Source of the DNA: Afipia massiliensis | GTDB taxonomy: Bacteria > Pseudomonadota > Alphaproteobacteria > Rhizobiales > Xanthobacteraceae | NCBI RefSeq assembly: GCF_001006325.2 | Contig: NZ_LBIA02000001.1 | Span: forward strand, 2,543,501-2,607,500 | Direction of reading: 5' to 3' | Length of the DNA: 64,000 bases | In this document: one piece after another, positions 34,070 through 44,350 of the stretch | Layout of the letters: each line of letters begins with the position of its first letter | Position numbering within the stretch: position 1 is the first letter of the stretch | Made by a program: the position numbers and the translations under genes | Notes under the pieces: model-generated | Seen by the model: only the letters and a program-made list of their open reading frames with translations | Database searches by the model: none | Told to the model about the DNA's origin: nothing

Positions 34070-34900
34070 ATGCGCAAAGTTCTTCTCACCATCATTGCGT
34101 CTGTTCTTGCCGCAGGCTCGGCCTCGGCCGCAGACATCGCGGCGCGGCCTTACACCAAGGCGCCTCCGATGGTTCAGGTCTATGATTGGACCGGGTTCTA
34201 CATCGGCGGAGACGTTGGCGGCGTATCGCAGCGCGACTCGGGCACTTCGAACTTCTTTCAGTCCGCCGGCCTCACAAACCCACTGGCGATGTCATCTTCA
34301 TCCAGTTCATTCATCGGCGGCGGCCATATCGGTTACAACTGGCAGTTCGCGCCGACCTGGGTGCTCGGTATCGAGGCCGACGCTCAGTGGCTGAACGCCA
34401 AGAACAGTTTCTGCCGTGGACTGGATTCCAACCTCCTGGGTTGCGCCGACACCGGCCGCGGATTTGGAACGATCGAAAGCGAGACCAAGTGGCTCGCTAC
34501 GGTTCGCGGACGGCTTGGATATACATTCGACCGCTTCATGGTCTACGGCACCGGCGGCGTCGCGTTCGGAGAAGTGGACACCAATGTCGGCTTCAACTGT
34601 TTGGTCGCGGGCTGTGCCGCCAGTGCCAACGTCATCGCGACGTCTGGCTCTGCAAACGACACCCGCACCGGATGGGTTGCCGGTGCCGGCATTGAATGGA
34701 TGTTTGCGAACAACTGGATGGTGCGGGCTGAATATCTGCATGTCGATCTGGGCACTGCCACGGGCACCGTGTTTCTTCCAGCGTTCAACTGCTCACCCGG
34801 CGGGCCTTGCGGCATGTCGTATTCGCGTGACCTGACCTATGAGATGGGCCGCGTTGGCTTGAGCTACAAGTTTGGCGGACCGGTTCTCGCCAAGTACTGA
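34070..34900 (+). CDS. Omp25/31-like outer-membrane beta-barrel protein, copy 2
   Basis: A 276-residue tandem paralogue of the preceding gene: signal MRKVLLTIIASVLAAGSASA, then ADIAARPYTKAPPMVQVYDW, TGFYIGGDVGG, barrel strands such as HIGYNWQFAPTWVLGIEADA, and C-terminus MGRVGLSYKFGGPVLAKY. Four to six cysteines sit in extracellular-loop regions (FCRGL, LGCAD, FNCLVAGC), absent from copy 1, so disulfides in loops are possible. GGAG nine bases before the ATG. The last codons AAG TAC TGA are tandemly repeated downstream. Confidence 0.92.
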   Translation: MRKVLLTIIASVLAAGSASAADIAARPYTKAPPMVQVYDWTGFYIGGDVGGVSQRDSGTSNFFQSAGLTNPLAMSSSSSSFIGGGHIGYNWQFAPTWVLGIEADAQWLNAKNSFCRGLDSNLLGCADTGRGFGTIESETKWLATVRGRLGYTFDRFMVYGTGGVAFGEVDTNVGFNCLVAGCAASANVIATSGSANDTRTGWVAGAGIEWMFANNWMVRAEYLHVDLGTATGTVFLPAFNCSPGGPCGMSYSRDLTYEMGRVGLSYKFGGPVLAKY

Positions 34901-34970
34901 AATTCAAGTACTGAAATTCAAGTACTGAAATTCAAGTACTGAAATTCAAGTACTGAAATTCAAGTACTGA
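34891..34970 (+). repeat. 14-bp tandem repeat from the 3' end of porin 2
   Basis: Five full units of CAAGTACTGAAATT plus a partial sixth. The first unit spans the last two codons and stop of porin 2, so the array arose by slippage at the gene's 3' end. Each unit carries a TGA in the porin frame. Confidence 0.95.
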
Positions 34971-34997
34971 CGTTCGATACTCCTCCGGTAAACTTCA

Positions 34998-35024
34998 AAG
35001 CCCGGCCTCGCGCCGGGCTTTTTG
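34998..35024 (+). terminator. Terminator after porin 2
   Basis: AAGCCCGGC and GCCGGGCTT stem followed by TTTGTTT, nearly identical to the one at 32742. Confidence 0.9.
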
Positions 35025-35062
35025 TTTGCGCGGTCGTCAATACGAGCGATGATTTGAGAGGC

Positions 35063-35144
35063 CGTCATTGCGAGGAGCGTAGCGACGAAGCAATCCAGTT
35101 CGTACTGTCTAAGGCTGGATTGCTTCGCTTCGCTCGCAATGACG
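35063..35144. repeat. Directional palindromic element A, copy 9 (long then short)
   Basis: CGTCATTGCGAGGAGCGTAG on the left, CTTCGCTCGCAATGACG on the right, between convergent genes. Confidence 0.9.
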
Positions 35145-35162
35145 AGAAGGGTGGCGCTAGCC

Positions 35163-36116
35163 TTACCCCACCAGCCGCACGGGCGCGCCGCTGAGCCACG
35201 CGGCGATGTTCTCGACCATGTCGCCGTAGTAGCGGCGGTAGTTGTTTTCGGTGACGTAGCCGAGATGCGGCGTCAGCACGACGTTGTCGAGCTTGCGTAG
35301 CGGATGATCGACCGGCAGCGGCTCCTGCGAGAACGTGTCGAGGCCCGCGCCCGCGATCTTCTTGCGCTGAAGCACATCGAGCAGTGCGGCTTCATCAACG
35401 ATAGGACCGCGCGCGGCGTTGACGAGATAGCTCGTCGGCTTCATCCGTTCGAGGTCCTCGCGCGTGATCAGCCCGCGCGTCCGCTTGCTGAGAATCAGGT
35501 GGATGGAAATGATATCGGCGGTGGCGAACAGGTCGTCCTTGCTGGCGTAGCTCACGCCCGCGGCGGCGCAGACCTCCGGCGTCAGGTTCTGGCTCCAGGC
35601 GATCACGTTCATGCCGAGTGCCTTCGCAATCGTCGCCACTTTCGTGCCGAGCTTGCCGAGGCCGACGACGCCGAGCGTCATGCCTTCGACATCCTGTCCC
35701 ATGGTGGTCTGCCACGGCTCGCCCGCATGCATGCGCGCGTTCTCGAAACCAATTTTGCGGGTCAGTTCCAGCATCAGACCGATGGTCAGGCCCGCGGTGG
35801 CGTTGCCGACGCCGCCGGTGCCGCACACCGTGATGCCGCGCTCCTTCGCGGTTTCCAGATCGAACGCGGCATTGCGCGTGCCCGATGTCAGAAGCAGCTT
35901 GAGGTTAGGCAGCGCGGTCAGCACTTCGCGGCTGAAAGGCGTGCGCTCGCGCATGGCGCAGACGATCTCGAAATCCTGCAAGGCGCGGACGGCTTCGTCT
36001 GAAGAGGCGAACGGCTTGTCGAATACGGTGATGTCGATCCGGTCCTTGAGCGGCGACCAGTCCGCGAATGTCAGTGCGACGTTCTGATAGTCGTCGAGAA
36101 TTGCGACGCGATGCAT
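35163..36116 (-). CDS. D-isomer-specific 2-hydroxyacid dehydrogenase family protein
   Basis: A 317-residue NAD-dependent dehydrogenase. The nucleotide-binding motif is MTLGVVGLGKLGTKVATIAK (GxGxxG); catalytic residues are Arg in VNAARGPIVDE, Glu in AGLDTFSQEPLP and His in VVLTPHLGYVT. GAGGTCAGA before the ATG supports the start. The family interconverts 2-ketoacids and D-2-hydroxyacids (glyoxylate/glycolate, hydroxypyruvate, phosphoglycerate); without context the substrate is open. Given the oxalate island, a glyoxylate or hydroxypyruvate reductase is conceivable but not supported by position. Confidence 0.92.
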   Translation of the reverse strand: MHRVAILDDYQNVALTFADWSPLKDRIDITVFDKPFASSDEAVRALQDFEIVCAMRERTPFSREVLTALPNLKLLLTSGTRNAAFDLETAKERGITVCGTGGVGNATAGLTIGLMLELTRKIGFENARMHAGEPWQTTMGQDVEGMTLGVVGLGKLGTKVATIAKALGMNVIAWSQNLTPEVCAAAGVSYASKDDLFATADIISIHLILSKRTRGLITREDLERMKPTSYLVNAARGPIVDEAALLDVLQRKKIAGAGLDTFSQEPLPVDHPLRKLDNVVLTPHLGYVTENNYRRYYGDMVENIAAWLSGAPVRLVG

Positions 36117-36203
36117 TCTGACCTCATCATGGCAGGGTATTCAGGGGTACATGCTGGCCCGGGCGAGGGTCCGGTGCAAGACAGAAGCGCGCCGATTGCT
36201 CTT

Positions 36204-36318
36204 TTCACCTCTCCCGTGGGGAGAGGTCGACGCGCGAAGCGCGGCGGGTGAGGGCGTAGAATCTCTCGATAGATTTAGATCCCCTCACCCCAACCCTCTC
36301 CCCACAGGGGAGAGGGCG
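36204..36318. repeat. Palindromic element D, second copy
   Basis: CACCTCTCCCGTGGGGAGAGG at left (21 bp split by one base from perfect symmetry) and CCCTCTCCCCACAGGGGAGA at right, around a GGGTGAGGG/CCCCTCACCC pair. Confidence 0.85.
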
Positions 36319-36338
36319 CGCATTGTGCTTGGAGAACG

Positions 36339-36370
36339 AAAAAGCGCCCCGGCTTTCGCCGGGACGCTTT
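36339..36370 (-). terminator. Terminator after gdhA
   Basis: On the minus strand AAAGCGTCCCGGC and GCCGGGGCGCTTT form a stem with loop GAAA, then TTCG. Confidence 0.85.
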
Positions 36371-36389
36371 GCAGCACGATGCGCGTTCG

Positions 36390-37733
<1,344 letters not shown>

Positions 37734-37771
37734 TTAATCTTACACCTATGGTTTTTAGGTACGACAACGCG

Positions 37772-37812
37772 CAACCGCAGGCGAAGAGGGGTCTCCTCTT
37801 CGCCTGCGGTTG
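37772..37812. promoter_or_regulatory. Perfect 18-bp inverted repeat upstream of gdhA
   Basis: CAACCGCAGGCGAAGAGG (37772-37789) and CCTCTTCGCCTGCGGTTG (37795-37812) with a 5-base loop. There is no T-run on either strand, so it is unlikely to be a plain terminator. It lies in the gdhA 5' region. Confidence 0.7.
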
Positions 37813-37992
37813 AAAAGCTGTCGCTTGCGCCCGGCGCGCGCTGATGTCCTACGAACCATGCGGGGCAGCGTCAATCTATGCGCTGCGCGAGGATTCAGTC
37901 CCTCTCGCGGCATAGCTCGCGATGCGCGGAACTTCGCTGTCAGTGATCAAAATGAGCAAAATTGTCGCAGTTTTGCGATCGAACGGCGTTCG

Positions 37993-38202
37993 TCAGACGC
38001 CGTGCCGCTTCTGCTTGCTGGCGCAGGCCGGACCCGGGCCGCGCATGTAATGCTGTTCCGGGTGGTAGGGGTGGAAGGCGGCCTTGATGAAGGTGCGCCA
38101 GAAATCGCTGATCTCCGCGAGCATACGCCGGGGGGAATGGGCCGGGAGCGGGGCGGGCATATCCGCGATGCGGGTTGTGATCGGTGTGCTGTGCGTCGTC
38201 AT
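37993..38202 (-). CDS. Small hypothetical protein with conserved-looking C-terminus
   Basis: A 69-residue frame: a Thr/Pro-rich start (MTTHSTPITTRIADMPAPLP), an aromatic helix (LAEISDFWRTFIKAAFHPYH) and a PEQHYMRGPGPACASKQKRHG tail. The YMRGPGPAC block looks like a conserved motif rather than random sequence. The ribosome binding site is weak. No family is recognised. Confidence 0.45.
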   Translation of the reverse strand: MTTHSTPITTRIADMPAPLPAHSPRRMLAEISDFWRTFIKAAFHPYHPEQHYMRGPGPACASKQKRHGV

Positions 38203-38539
38203 GGCTTCTGCTCGACGATCTGTAGTGCTGATTCTTGACGCCTGAATATCTGTCGCGGCGCGCCGGTCCGCGGTTCGAAAATGCAGCTTGGACGGATTCG
38301 ATTAAAAAGCCGTTTTCACCCCGGCAACGGTCTGGCGGTGCGGGAAAATCCGCTCGTTAGGCTTTCCAAATTGCTACCTTTGGGAGGCTCGTTTTTGGCT
38401 GGGAGCGGGCCGGACGCAAAACCGGTTTCCACTTTTGCTGGCCCGCTCCGTGGTTGCCCTTTGCGGTTCCCGCAGTTACATCAACGGCAGCAAATTTCCC
38501 GCGTATTCCCGCTCAAATCTGACGGTTCCAAGGATCACG
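38203..38539 (+). promoter_or_regulatory. Upstream region of ettA
   Basis: About 340 bp without a supported gene. It contains a family-E stem-loop at 38402-38449 and AAGGA five bases before the ettA ATG. Confidence 0.45.
38402..38449. repeat. Core-conserved stem-loop E, copy 1
   Basis: Arms GGAGCGGGCC and GGCCCGCTCC (perfect 10 bp) around GCAAAACCGG...CCACTTTTGC. The inner core recurs at 42444 and 56016 with entirely different outer arms. Confidence 0.85.
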
Positions 38540-40189
38540 ATGGCTCGCCAGTTCGTCTACTTCATGCAGGGTCTGACCAAGGCCTACCCGACCCGCAAGG
38601 TGCTCGATAACGTCCATCTCTCGTTCTATCCGGACGCCAAGATCGGCGTGCTCGGCGTCAACGGCTCGGGCAAGTCGACGCTGTTGCGGATCATGGCCGG
38701 TCTCGACAAGGACTATAACGGCGAGGCCTGGGTCGCCGAGGGCGCGCGCGTCGGGTACCTCGAACAGGAGCCGCAGCTCGACCCGGCATTGACCGTGCGC
38801 GAGAACGTGATGCTCGGCGTCGCCAAGCAGAAGGCGATCCTCGATCGCTACAACGAACTGGCGATGAACTATTCCGAAGAGACCGCCGACGAGATGACCA
38901 AATTGCAGGACGAGATCGAGGCCGCGGGCCTGTGGGATCTCGACAGCAAGGTCGATCAGGCGATGGACGCGCTGCGCTGTCCGCCGGACGATGCCGACAT
39001 CTCCAAACTGTCAGGCGGCGAAAAGCGCCGCGTGGCGCTGTGCAAATTGCTGCTCGATCAGCCGGACCTGCTGCTGCTGGACGAACCGACCAACCATCTC
39101 GACGCGGAATCCGTGTCATGGCTCGAAGGCCACCTGCGCAACTATCCCGGCGCGATCCTGATCGTGACCCATGACCGCTACTTCCTCGACAACGTGACGA
39201 GCTGGATTCTCGAACTCGACCGCGGCAAGGGCATCCCTTACGAGGGCAACTACTCGTCGTGGCTGGTGCAGAAGCAGAAGCGTCTCGCGCAGGAAGGCCG
39301 CGAAGACGTCGCGCACCAGAAAACGCTGGAACGCGAGCAGGAATGGATCGCATCCTCGCCGAAAGCACGTCAGGCCAAATCCAAGGCGCGTTACCAGCGC
39401 TACGAGGACCTGCTCAAGCAGGCCAGCGAGAAGCAGACCCAGACCGCGCAGATCACCATTCCTGTCGCCGAGCGCCTCGGCCAGAACGTGGTGGACTTCG
39501 AAGGTCTCTCGAAGGGCTTCAACGATCGCCTGCTGATCGACGACCTGACCTTCAAGCTGCCGCCGGGCGGCATCGTCGGCGTCATCGGCGCCAACGGCGC
39601 GGGCAAGACCACGCTGTTCAAGATGATCACCAAGCAGGAGACGCCGGACGCGGGCACCATCACGGTGGGCGAGTCCGTGCATCTCGGCTACGTCGACCAG
39701 TCGCGCGACGCGCTCGACGGCAAGAAGACCGTGTGGGAGGAAATCTCCGGCGGCAACGACCAGATCCTGCTCGGCAAGCGCGAAGTGAATTCGCGCGGCT
39801 ATTGCTCGTCGTTCAACTTCAAGGGCGCTGACCAGCAGAAGAAGGTCGGCGCACTCTCGGGCGGCGAACGCAACCGCGTCCACCTCGCCAAGATGCTGAA
39901 GTCCGGCGCCAACGTCCTGCTGCTGGATGAGCCGACCAACGATCTCGACGTCGATACGCTGCGGGCGCTGGAAGAGGCGCTGGAGGATTTCGCCGGCTGC
40001 GCCGTCATCATCAGCCATGACCGCTGGTTCCTCGACCGCATCGCGACCCACATGCTCGCGTTCGAAGGCGACAGCCATGTCGAATGGTTCGAAGGCAACT
40101 TCCAGGATTACGAGAAGGACAAGATGCGCCGTCTCGGCCAGGACTCGGTGATCCCGCATCGCGTGAAGTACAAGAAGCTGACGCGGTGA
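38540..40189 (+). CDS. ettA: Energy-dependent translational throttle protein EttA (ABC-F ATPase)
   Basis: A 549-residue ABC-F protein with two ATPase domains. Domain 1 has [16 protein letters not shown] (Walker A, about 36-51), [16 protein letters not shown] and [11 protein letters not shown]. Domain 2 has [31 protein letters not shown] and [11 protein letters not shown]. The linker and arm between them contain the EttA-type segment [20 protein letters not shown]. EttA binds the ribosomal E site and gates the first elongation step by ADP/ATP ratio. AAGGA precedes the ATG. Three winged-helix genes follow without a gap. Confidence 0.96.
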   Translation: MARQFVYFMQGLTKAYPTRKVLDNVHLSFYPDAKIGVLGVNGSGKSTLLRIMAGLDKDYNGEAWVAEGARVGYLEQEPQLDPALTVRENVMLGVAKQKAILDRYNELAMNYSEETADEMTKLQDEIEAAGLWDLDSKVDQAMDALRCPPDDADISKLSGGEKRRVALCKLLLDQPDLLLLDEPTNHLDAESVSWLEGHLRNYPGAILIVTHDRYFLDNVTSWILELDRGKGIPYEGNYSSWLVQKQKRLAQEGREDVAHQKTLEREQEWIASSPKARQAKSKARYQRYEDLLKQASEKQTQTAQITIPVAERLGQNVVDFEGLSKGFNDRLLIDDLTFKLPPGGIVGVIGANGAGKTTLFKMITKQETPDAGTITVGESVHLGYVDQSRDALDGKKTVWEEISGGNDQILLGKREVNSRGYCSSFNFKGADQQKKVGALSGGERNRVHLAKMLKSGANVLLLDEPTNDLDVDTLRALEEALEDFAGCAVIISHDRWFLDRIATHMLAFEGDSHVEWFEGNFQDYEKDKMRRLGQDSVIPHRVKYKKLTR

Positions 40190-40623
40190 TTGCTCCACTG
40201 GTCAGCGATCTCGATGAACAGGAGCGGGCGCTCCTGGCCATGGACGTCGCCTGGGTCCAGTGGCGCTCGGCGTTCCGGCAGAAGCTTGTCGCCGGCGGCG
40301 ACCGGCCGGTGCGGAGCATTTTCGAAGCCGACATGATCTTCGCCATTGTCGCGCACCACGCGCTGAAGGGGCGGCCGGTCACGCTCAAGGAGCTCGCGAC
40401 CTACTTCGGATCGATCGCCACCGAGGCGACCATCTCCCGCCATATCGAAGACATGGTGACGAACGGTCTGGTCGAGCGCCGCCTCGACGCGAACGACCGC
40501 CGCCGTATGTTCCTGATCCCGACGCGGCGGCTCGAAGGCATCGGTCATCAGTTCGAGCAGGCGCGGCTGCGCATCATGCGCGAGCACGGCTTTGTCTGGA
40601 ATGGCGGCAAGAGCGCGGAGTAA
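40186..40623 (+). CDS. Winged-helix (MarR-like) DNA-binding protein, paralogue 1
   Basis: From a GTG at 40186 that overlaps the ettA stop (GTGA), 145 residues. The core reads [40 protein letters not shown] and [20 protein letters not shown], a winged helix with the recognition helix around [12 protein letters not shown] and a wing rich in DRRR, as in MarR proteins. It lacks the N-terminal extension of its two downstream paralogues. Overlap with ettA suggests translational coupling. The regulated genes and any ligand are unknown. Confidence 0.82.
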   Translation: MIAPLVSDLDEQERALLAMDVAWVQWRSAFRQKLVAGGDRPVRSIFEADMIFAIVAHHALKGRPVTLKELATYFGSIATEATISRHIEDMVTNGLVERRLDANDRRRMFLIPTRRLEGIGHQFEQARLRIMREHGFVWNGGKSAE

Positions 40624-40631
40624 GCGATCTC

Positions 40632-41168
40632 ATGGCGGGCGACGACAAGACACTGACGGCCGGGGAAATCAGCGCGTCCGCGCCGGTCACTTTCAATCTC
40701 GACGAATGCACGATGGATGCGCAGGAGCGCGCCGTGCTCGCCATCGATATCGCCTACGTTCAGTGGCGCGCGGACTTCCGCCGCACGGTAGTCGCCTCCG
40801 GCGTGCTCAACAGGCCATGGCGCAGCGTGTTCGAGGCCGACATGATGTTCAGCATCGTCGCGCATCGCTGGCTCGCCGGGCGCGCGATCACGCACAAGGA
40901 GCTTGCGACCTATTTCGAATTGTTCGCGACCGAAGCGACCGTCTCACGCCATCTCGATGACATGGAAGAAAGCGGCATGATCGTGCGTCAGACCGATCCG
41001 GACGACCGCCGCCGCATCTTCCTGCTGCCGACACGGCGGCTGGAAACCATTGGTCACGGATATGCGCAAGCGCGAATCCGCATCATGCGCGAGTATGGTT
41101 TTGTGTGGACTGGCGATGCCGCGGCCAACGGGACGAGGGCAGCCGATTCGGCAAAGAAGCCGGGGTGA
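40632..41168 (+). CDS. Winged-helix (MarR-like) DNA-binding protein, paralogue 2
   Basis: A 178-residue paralogue with an acidic N-terminal extension (MAGDDKTLTAGEISASAPVT) before the shared core: AQERAVLAIDIAYVQWRADF, EADMMFSIVAHRWLAGRAIT, HKELATYFELFATEATVSRH and DDRRRIFLLPTRRLETIGHG. A Gly/Ala-rich tail ends KKPG. It starts 8 bp after paralogue 1 ends, so the two are probably cotranscribed with ettA. Confidence 0.83.
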   Translation: MAGDDKTLTAGEISASAPVTFNLDECTMDAQERAVLAIDIAYVQWRADFRRTVVASGVLNRPWRSVFEADMMFSIVAHRWLAGRAITHKELATYFELFATEATVSRHLDDMEESGMIVRQTDPDDRRRIFLLPTRRLETIGHGYAQARIRIMREYGFVWTGDAAANGTRAADSAKKPG

Positions 41169-41289
41169 TCGTCGCGTGAGGGCAGGCAACGCGTCAGAAG
41201 GTAGCAATGGCGATGCGTTGCAATCATTGGTGCGGGAACCGAATCCGGCTACGGCTGTCGGCAGGAAGAATCAGCAGGCCAGGTAACGC

Positions 41290-41817
41290 ATGACGTCGGG
41301 GCCCAAGAAACTGTTACCCGAGACAATCGGGGCGGCATCACCAGCGTCCTTGATCGAATGTCCCGACAGCATTCTCGAGGCGCCGGAACGGGCCGTTCTG
41401 GCCTTCGATATGGCGTGGGTGCAGTGGCGATCGGATTTCCGGCGCACCATTGCCGCCTCCGGCATCCTGCGTCGTCCGTGGCGCAGTGTTTTTGAGGCCG
41501 ACATGATGTTCAGCATCGTTTCGCATCAGTGGCTAATCGGACGGCCGATCACGCTCAAAGAACTCGCGACCTATTTCGAGCAGTTTGCCACGGCGGCAAC
41601 GGTCTCGCGTCATATCGACGATATGGAGGACGCCGGCATGCTGGCGCGTGCCGTGGACGCCAATGACCGGCGGCGCTTTTTCCTGATGCCGACGGAGCGG
41701 CTCGAAGTCATCGGCCGCGCGTTCCTGCAGGCGCGAGTCCGCACCCTGCGCGATCACGGTTTTGTGTGGGCGGGCGACGCCGCGATCGACCCGAAAACTG
41801 CAATCGATCCTGCGTGA
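41290..41817 (+). CDS. Winged-helix (MarR-like) DNA-binding protein, paralogue 3
   Basis: A 175-residue paralogue, closest to number 2: [60 protein letters not shown] and DANDRRRFFLMPTERLEVIG. The N-terminal extension (MTSGPKKLLPETIGAASPAS) differs from paralogue 2. It follows after 121 bp. All three keep the invariant WRSxFEADMMFxIV block, which is not a generic MarR feature and marks a distinct subfamily. Confidence 0.83.
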   Translation: MTSGPKKLLPETIGAASPASLIECPDSILEAPERAVLAFDMAWVQWRSDFRRTIAASGILRRPWRSVFEADMMFSIVSHQWLIGRPITLKELATYFEQFATAATVSRHIDDMEDAGMLARAVDANDRRRFFLMPTERLEVIGRAFLQARVRTLRDHGFVWAGDAAIDPKTAIDPA

Positions 41818-41971
41818 TCCCCGCATGCGGTGCCGCTATAGGCGTCGGCCGAGAGAGTGGATCACCATTCTCCGCCACCGGGATTGAAGCGACCATCTGT
41901 TGTACACGTGGCGCGCAAGCGCACCTTTTCGGTGCGTGATCCCGGTGGCCTTTCAGCCATCGGAGAAGATC

Positions 41972-42367
41972 ATGATTGTTCGTTTCATAGCGTTCGCACT
42001 CACGCTCCTGCTGCTGACGCCCGGTTCGGTGCTGTCAGTGACTGCCGATGATGTGAGCGAGCAGGCGCAGGGGAAGGGTGCGCGGGCGAAGGCGCCTGCC
42101 GAGCGCAAGGCACAGGGAGCGGGCCAGCGGCAGCAACAGCAAACGCAAGAGCAGCAGGCGATGCAGCGCGCCAAGCGCTGCCAGGATGCGATCAACGACG
42201 CGCAGAACACGGCGGTGGGAACGTCCGTGCTGTCGAGCGCCGTCGGGTTCCTGCCGTTCGGCGGCACCGCGTCCGGCGTGGCAAGTGCCGCGGCAGGCAT
42301 GGGTGCCACGGTCGGCGGCGAAATCGCGCGCCAGAAGGCTGCGGCTGCGGTTCAGGGAAATTGCTGA
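41972..42367 (+). CDS. Secreted Gln-rich, glycine-zipper protein
   Basis: A 131-residue protein: signal peptide (MIVRFIAFALTLLLLTPGSV), a Gln/Lys/Ala-rich middle (QGAGQRQQQQTQEQQAMQRA), then a glycine/alanine-rich hydrophobic hairpin (VLSSAVGFLPFGGTASGVAS, AAAGMGATVGGEIARQ) typical of glycine-zipper outer-membrane-associated proteins. It has two cysteines, RCQD and the C-terminal NC. CGGAGAAG precedes the ATG. Function unknown. Confidence 0.75.
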   Translation: MIVRFIAFALTLLLLTPGSVLSVTADDVSEQAQGKGARAKAPAERKAQGAGQRQQQQTQEQQAMQRAKRCQDAINDAQNTAVGTSVLSSAVGFLPFGGTASGVASAAAGMGATVGGEIARQKAAAAVQGNC

Positions 42368-42443
42368 GACATCATTGATACGGCTCGTGAAATCTGGCCA
42401 TCGCTGATCGGTTGACGTAGAAGGAGCATCCGATACAGATCTG

Positions 42444-42492
42444 GCGCGTATTCTTTCCGCAAAACCGGTATCCATTTTTGCGGAATACGCGC
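42444..42492. repeat. Core-conserved stem-loop E, copy 2
   Basis: Arms GCGCGTATTC and GAATACGCGC (perfect 10 bp), with inner CCGCAAAA/TTTTTGCGG around ACCGGTATCCA. It lies 20 bp before tam. Confidence 0.85.
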
Positions 42493-42511
42493 GGGGCGTT
42501 GGAGCTTCACG

Positions 42512-43282
42512 ATGTCCGACTGGGATGCGCAGCAGTACCTGAAATTCGAGGACGAGCGGACGCGCGGCGCGCGCGATCTGCTGGCGCAGATTCCGATCCA
42601 GGATGCGCGGGGCGTGGTTGACATCGGCTGCGGCCCCGGCAACTCCACCGAACTGCTGGCCAGACGCTGGCCGCAGGCGAAGATCACCGGGATCGATACC
42701 TCGGCGGACATGCTGCGTCAGGCGCGCGAGCGGCTGCCGCAGCACACCTTCATCGAAGCGAATATTTCGCACTGGTCGCCGCCCGCCGGAACCGACGTGC
42801 TGTTCGCCAATGCGATCTTCCAGTGGGTGCCCAAACATCTCAAGCAATTGATGCGGCTTCTGATGGCGCTGCCGGACGGCGGCGCGCTCGCGGTGCAGAT
42901 GCCCGACAACATGGACGAGCCTTCGCATGTTCTGATGCGCGAGGTCGCGCGCCTGCCGCAGTTCCACATCCAACTCGCGCACGCATTGGAAGCGAGGGAC
43001 GGTCTGCCGAAGCCCGGCGTCTATTACGATGCGCTGCAGCCGCTGTGCAGCCGCATCGACATCTGGCACACGGTCTACAATCACGTGCTGGACGATGCGC
43101 CCGCCATCGTCGAATGGGTGAAGGGTACAGGGCTGCGTCCGTTCCTCGATCCGCTCGAACTTCCCGAGCGCAAGGAATTCCTCGAGGCCTACAGGGCGCG
43201 TATCGCTGCCAGCTACCCGCCACAGGCCGATGGCAAGGTGCTGCTGCGTTTCCCGCGGATTTTCATGGTTGTGATCCGCTGA
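42512..43282 (+). CDS. tam: Trans-aconitate 2-methyltransferase
   Basis: A 256-residue SAM-dependent methyltransferase. Motif I is [20 protein letters not shown] (about 35-54), the acidic loop is [11 protein letters not shown], and [13 protein letters not shown] and [19 protein letters not shown] are characteristic of Tam. It methylates trans-aconitate, an inhibitor formed spontaneously from cis-aconitate. The start [20 protein letters not shown] is the usual Tam N-terminus. It is a single gene, flanked by repeat E upstream. Confidence 0.93.
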   Translation: MSDWDAQQYLKFEDERTRGARDLLAQIPIQDARGVVDIGCGPGNSTELLARRWPQAKITGIDTSADMLRQARERLPQHTFIEANISHWSPPAGTDVLFANAIFQWVPKHLKQLMRLLMALPDGGALAVQMPDNMDEPSHVLMREVARLPQFHIQLAHALEARDGLPKPGVYYDALQPLCSRIDIWHTVYNHVLDDAPAIVEWVKGTGLRPFLDPLELPERKEFLEAYRARIAASYPPQADGKVLLRFPRIFMVVIR

Positions 43283-43314
43283 CGAGCTGCTGCTGTTCTC
43301 AGCGGTCGCATAAA

Positions 43315-44244
43315 TCAGCCAGGTCGAAATGACCCCGGGGATCGGTTGGTTTCCCGGCGCAGCAGTTTGCGAAGGGTCGACGGCTCCACGTAGCCAACTT
43401 GCCGCGCGATTTCGTCCACCGGCTGGCGTGTCGTTTCGAGCAGCGTTTTCGCTGTCTCGATCCGGATGCGCTGCACGAAGCGCACAGGCGACAGGCCGCA
43501 AGTGACGGCGAGCCGCCGCGCAAACGTTCGCGGCGTCATCGCGACAGCGGCGGCAACGTCGTTGACGCCAAAGTCGTCGGCAATGTGTTTTCTGATCCAG
43601 CTTTCGGCCTTCGCGATTTTGGCGTCTTGGCCGGCCAGATGTGCGACCGAGATAAACGGCGTCTGCGATTGCCGCTCATCCAGCAGCAGATAGCGCGCGC
43701 AATCGTCCGACAGCTTCTGTTTCCCGAACTTCGATACGATCGCCAGCATGAGATCCATCTGCGCCATTGCAGCGCCTGCGGTGGCAACCGGCCAATCCGC
43801 CACCACGACTTTCTCGCTGGCGAGTTCGACATTCGGATAGCGGTGCCGGAAGCTGCCGGCCAGATACCACGGCGTGGTGGCGCGGCGGTTGTTGAGGATT
43901 CCGGTTTCCGCCAGCAGGAAGGTGCTGGCGCAGGATGCCGCGATTGCCGTCCCCGACTGAAAAGCACGGTGCAGGATTTCTCCGGCCCGGCGACAAGCTG
44001 GACTGTCGATCTTTTTCAAGAGCTGCCGTTCCGATGAAATTCCCAGCCCCGGCACGATGATGAGATCTGTGTCGTCGGCGACGGCATTCTGTGTGCGGGC
44101 GCTACAGCGAATCCGCGAGATATTGAAAAGCGGCTTTCGTTTCGCTGCGAAGGCGAGGTTATTGGCGGTGTTCAGAACGTCGCCGGTGATGGCGATGCTC
44201 GACGGAAGGCTTGTGTCGAATTCAAGAACGACGATTTCGATCAT
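43315..44244 (-). CDS. GlxA-family AraC-type regulator
   Basis: A 309-residue two-domain regulator. Residues 1 to about 180 form a DJ-1/PfpI-like (class I amidotransferase-like) domain: DLIIVPGLGISSERQLLKKI and the nucleophile-elbow-like IAASCASTFLLAETGILNNR. The C-terminal AraC HTH pair is VNDVAAAVAMTPRTFARRLA and VDEIARQVGYVEPSTLRKLL. It is divergent from a reductase/HD-protein pair starting at 44351, its likely target. The 106-bp intergenic region is short enough to hold shared operators. Confidence 0.92.
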   Translation of the reverse strand: MIEIVVLEFDTSLPSSIAITGDVLNTANNLAFAAKRKPLFNISRIRCSARTQNAVADDTDLIIVPGLGISSERQLLKKIDSPACRRAGEILHRAFQSGTAIAASCASTFLLAETGILNNRRATTPWYLAGSFRHRYPNVELASEKVVVADWPVATAGAAMAQMDLMLAIVSKFGKQKLSDDCARYLLLDERQSQTPFISVAHLAGQDAKIAKAESWIRKHIADDFGVNDVAAAVAMTPRTFARRLAVTCGLSPVRFVQRIRIETAKTLLETTRQPVDEIARQVGYVEPSTLRKLLRRETNRSPGSFRPG

Positions 44245-44350
44245 GTCAAATTCGAACCGTTTATTGTCATTTTAGACACTACCAAATCCAGCCAATCCGC
44301 GCAATCTGACGCCATGGCGACGCATAGGTGCGCTGCGAGGAAGTATCAAG

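Noticed and set aside
34891-34970. Tandem 14-bp repeats as a CRISPR-like array
   Set aside because: Units are directly adjacent without spacers and begin inside a coding sequence, so this is slippage.
38281-38539. Upstream in-frame extension and a 109-residue frame before ettA
   Set aside because: They overlap stem-loop E and have no support; EttA proteins begin MARQFVYFM-like at 38540 with AAGGA upstream.
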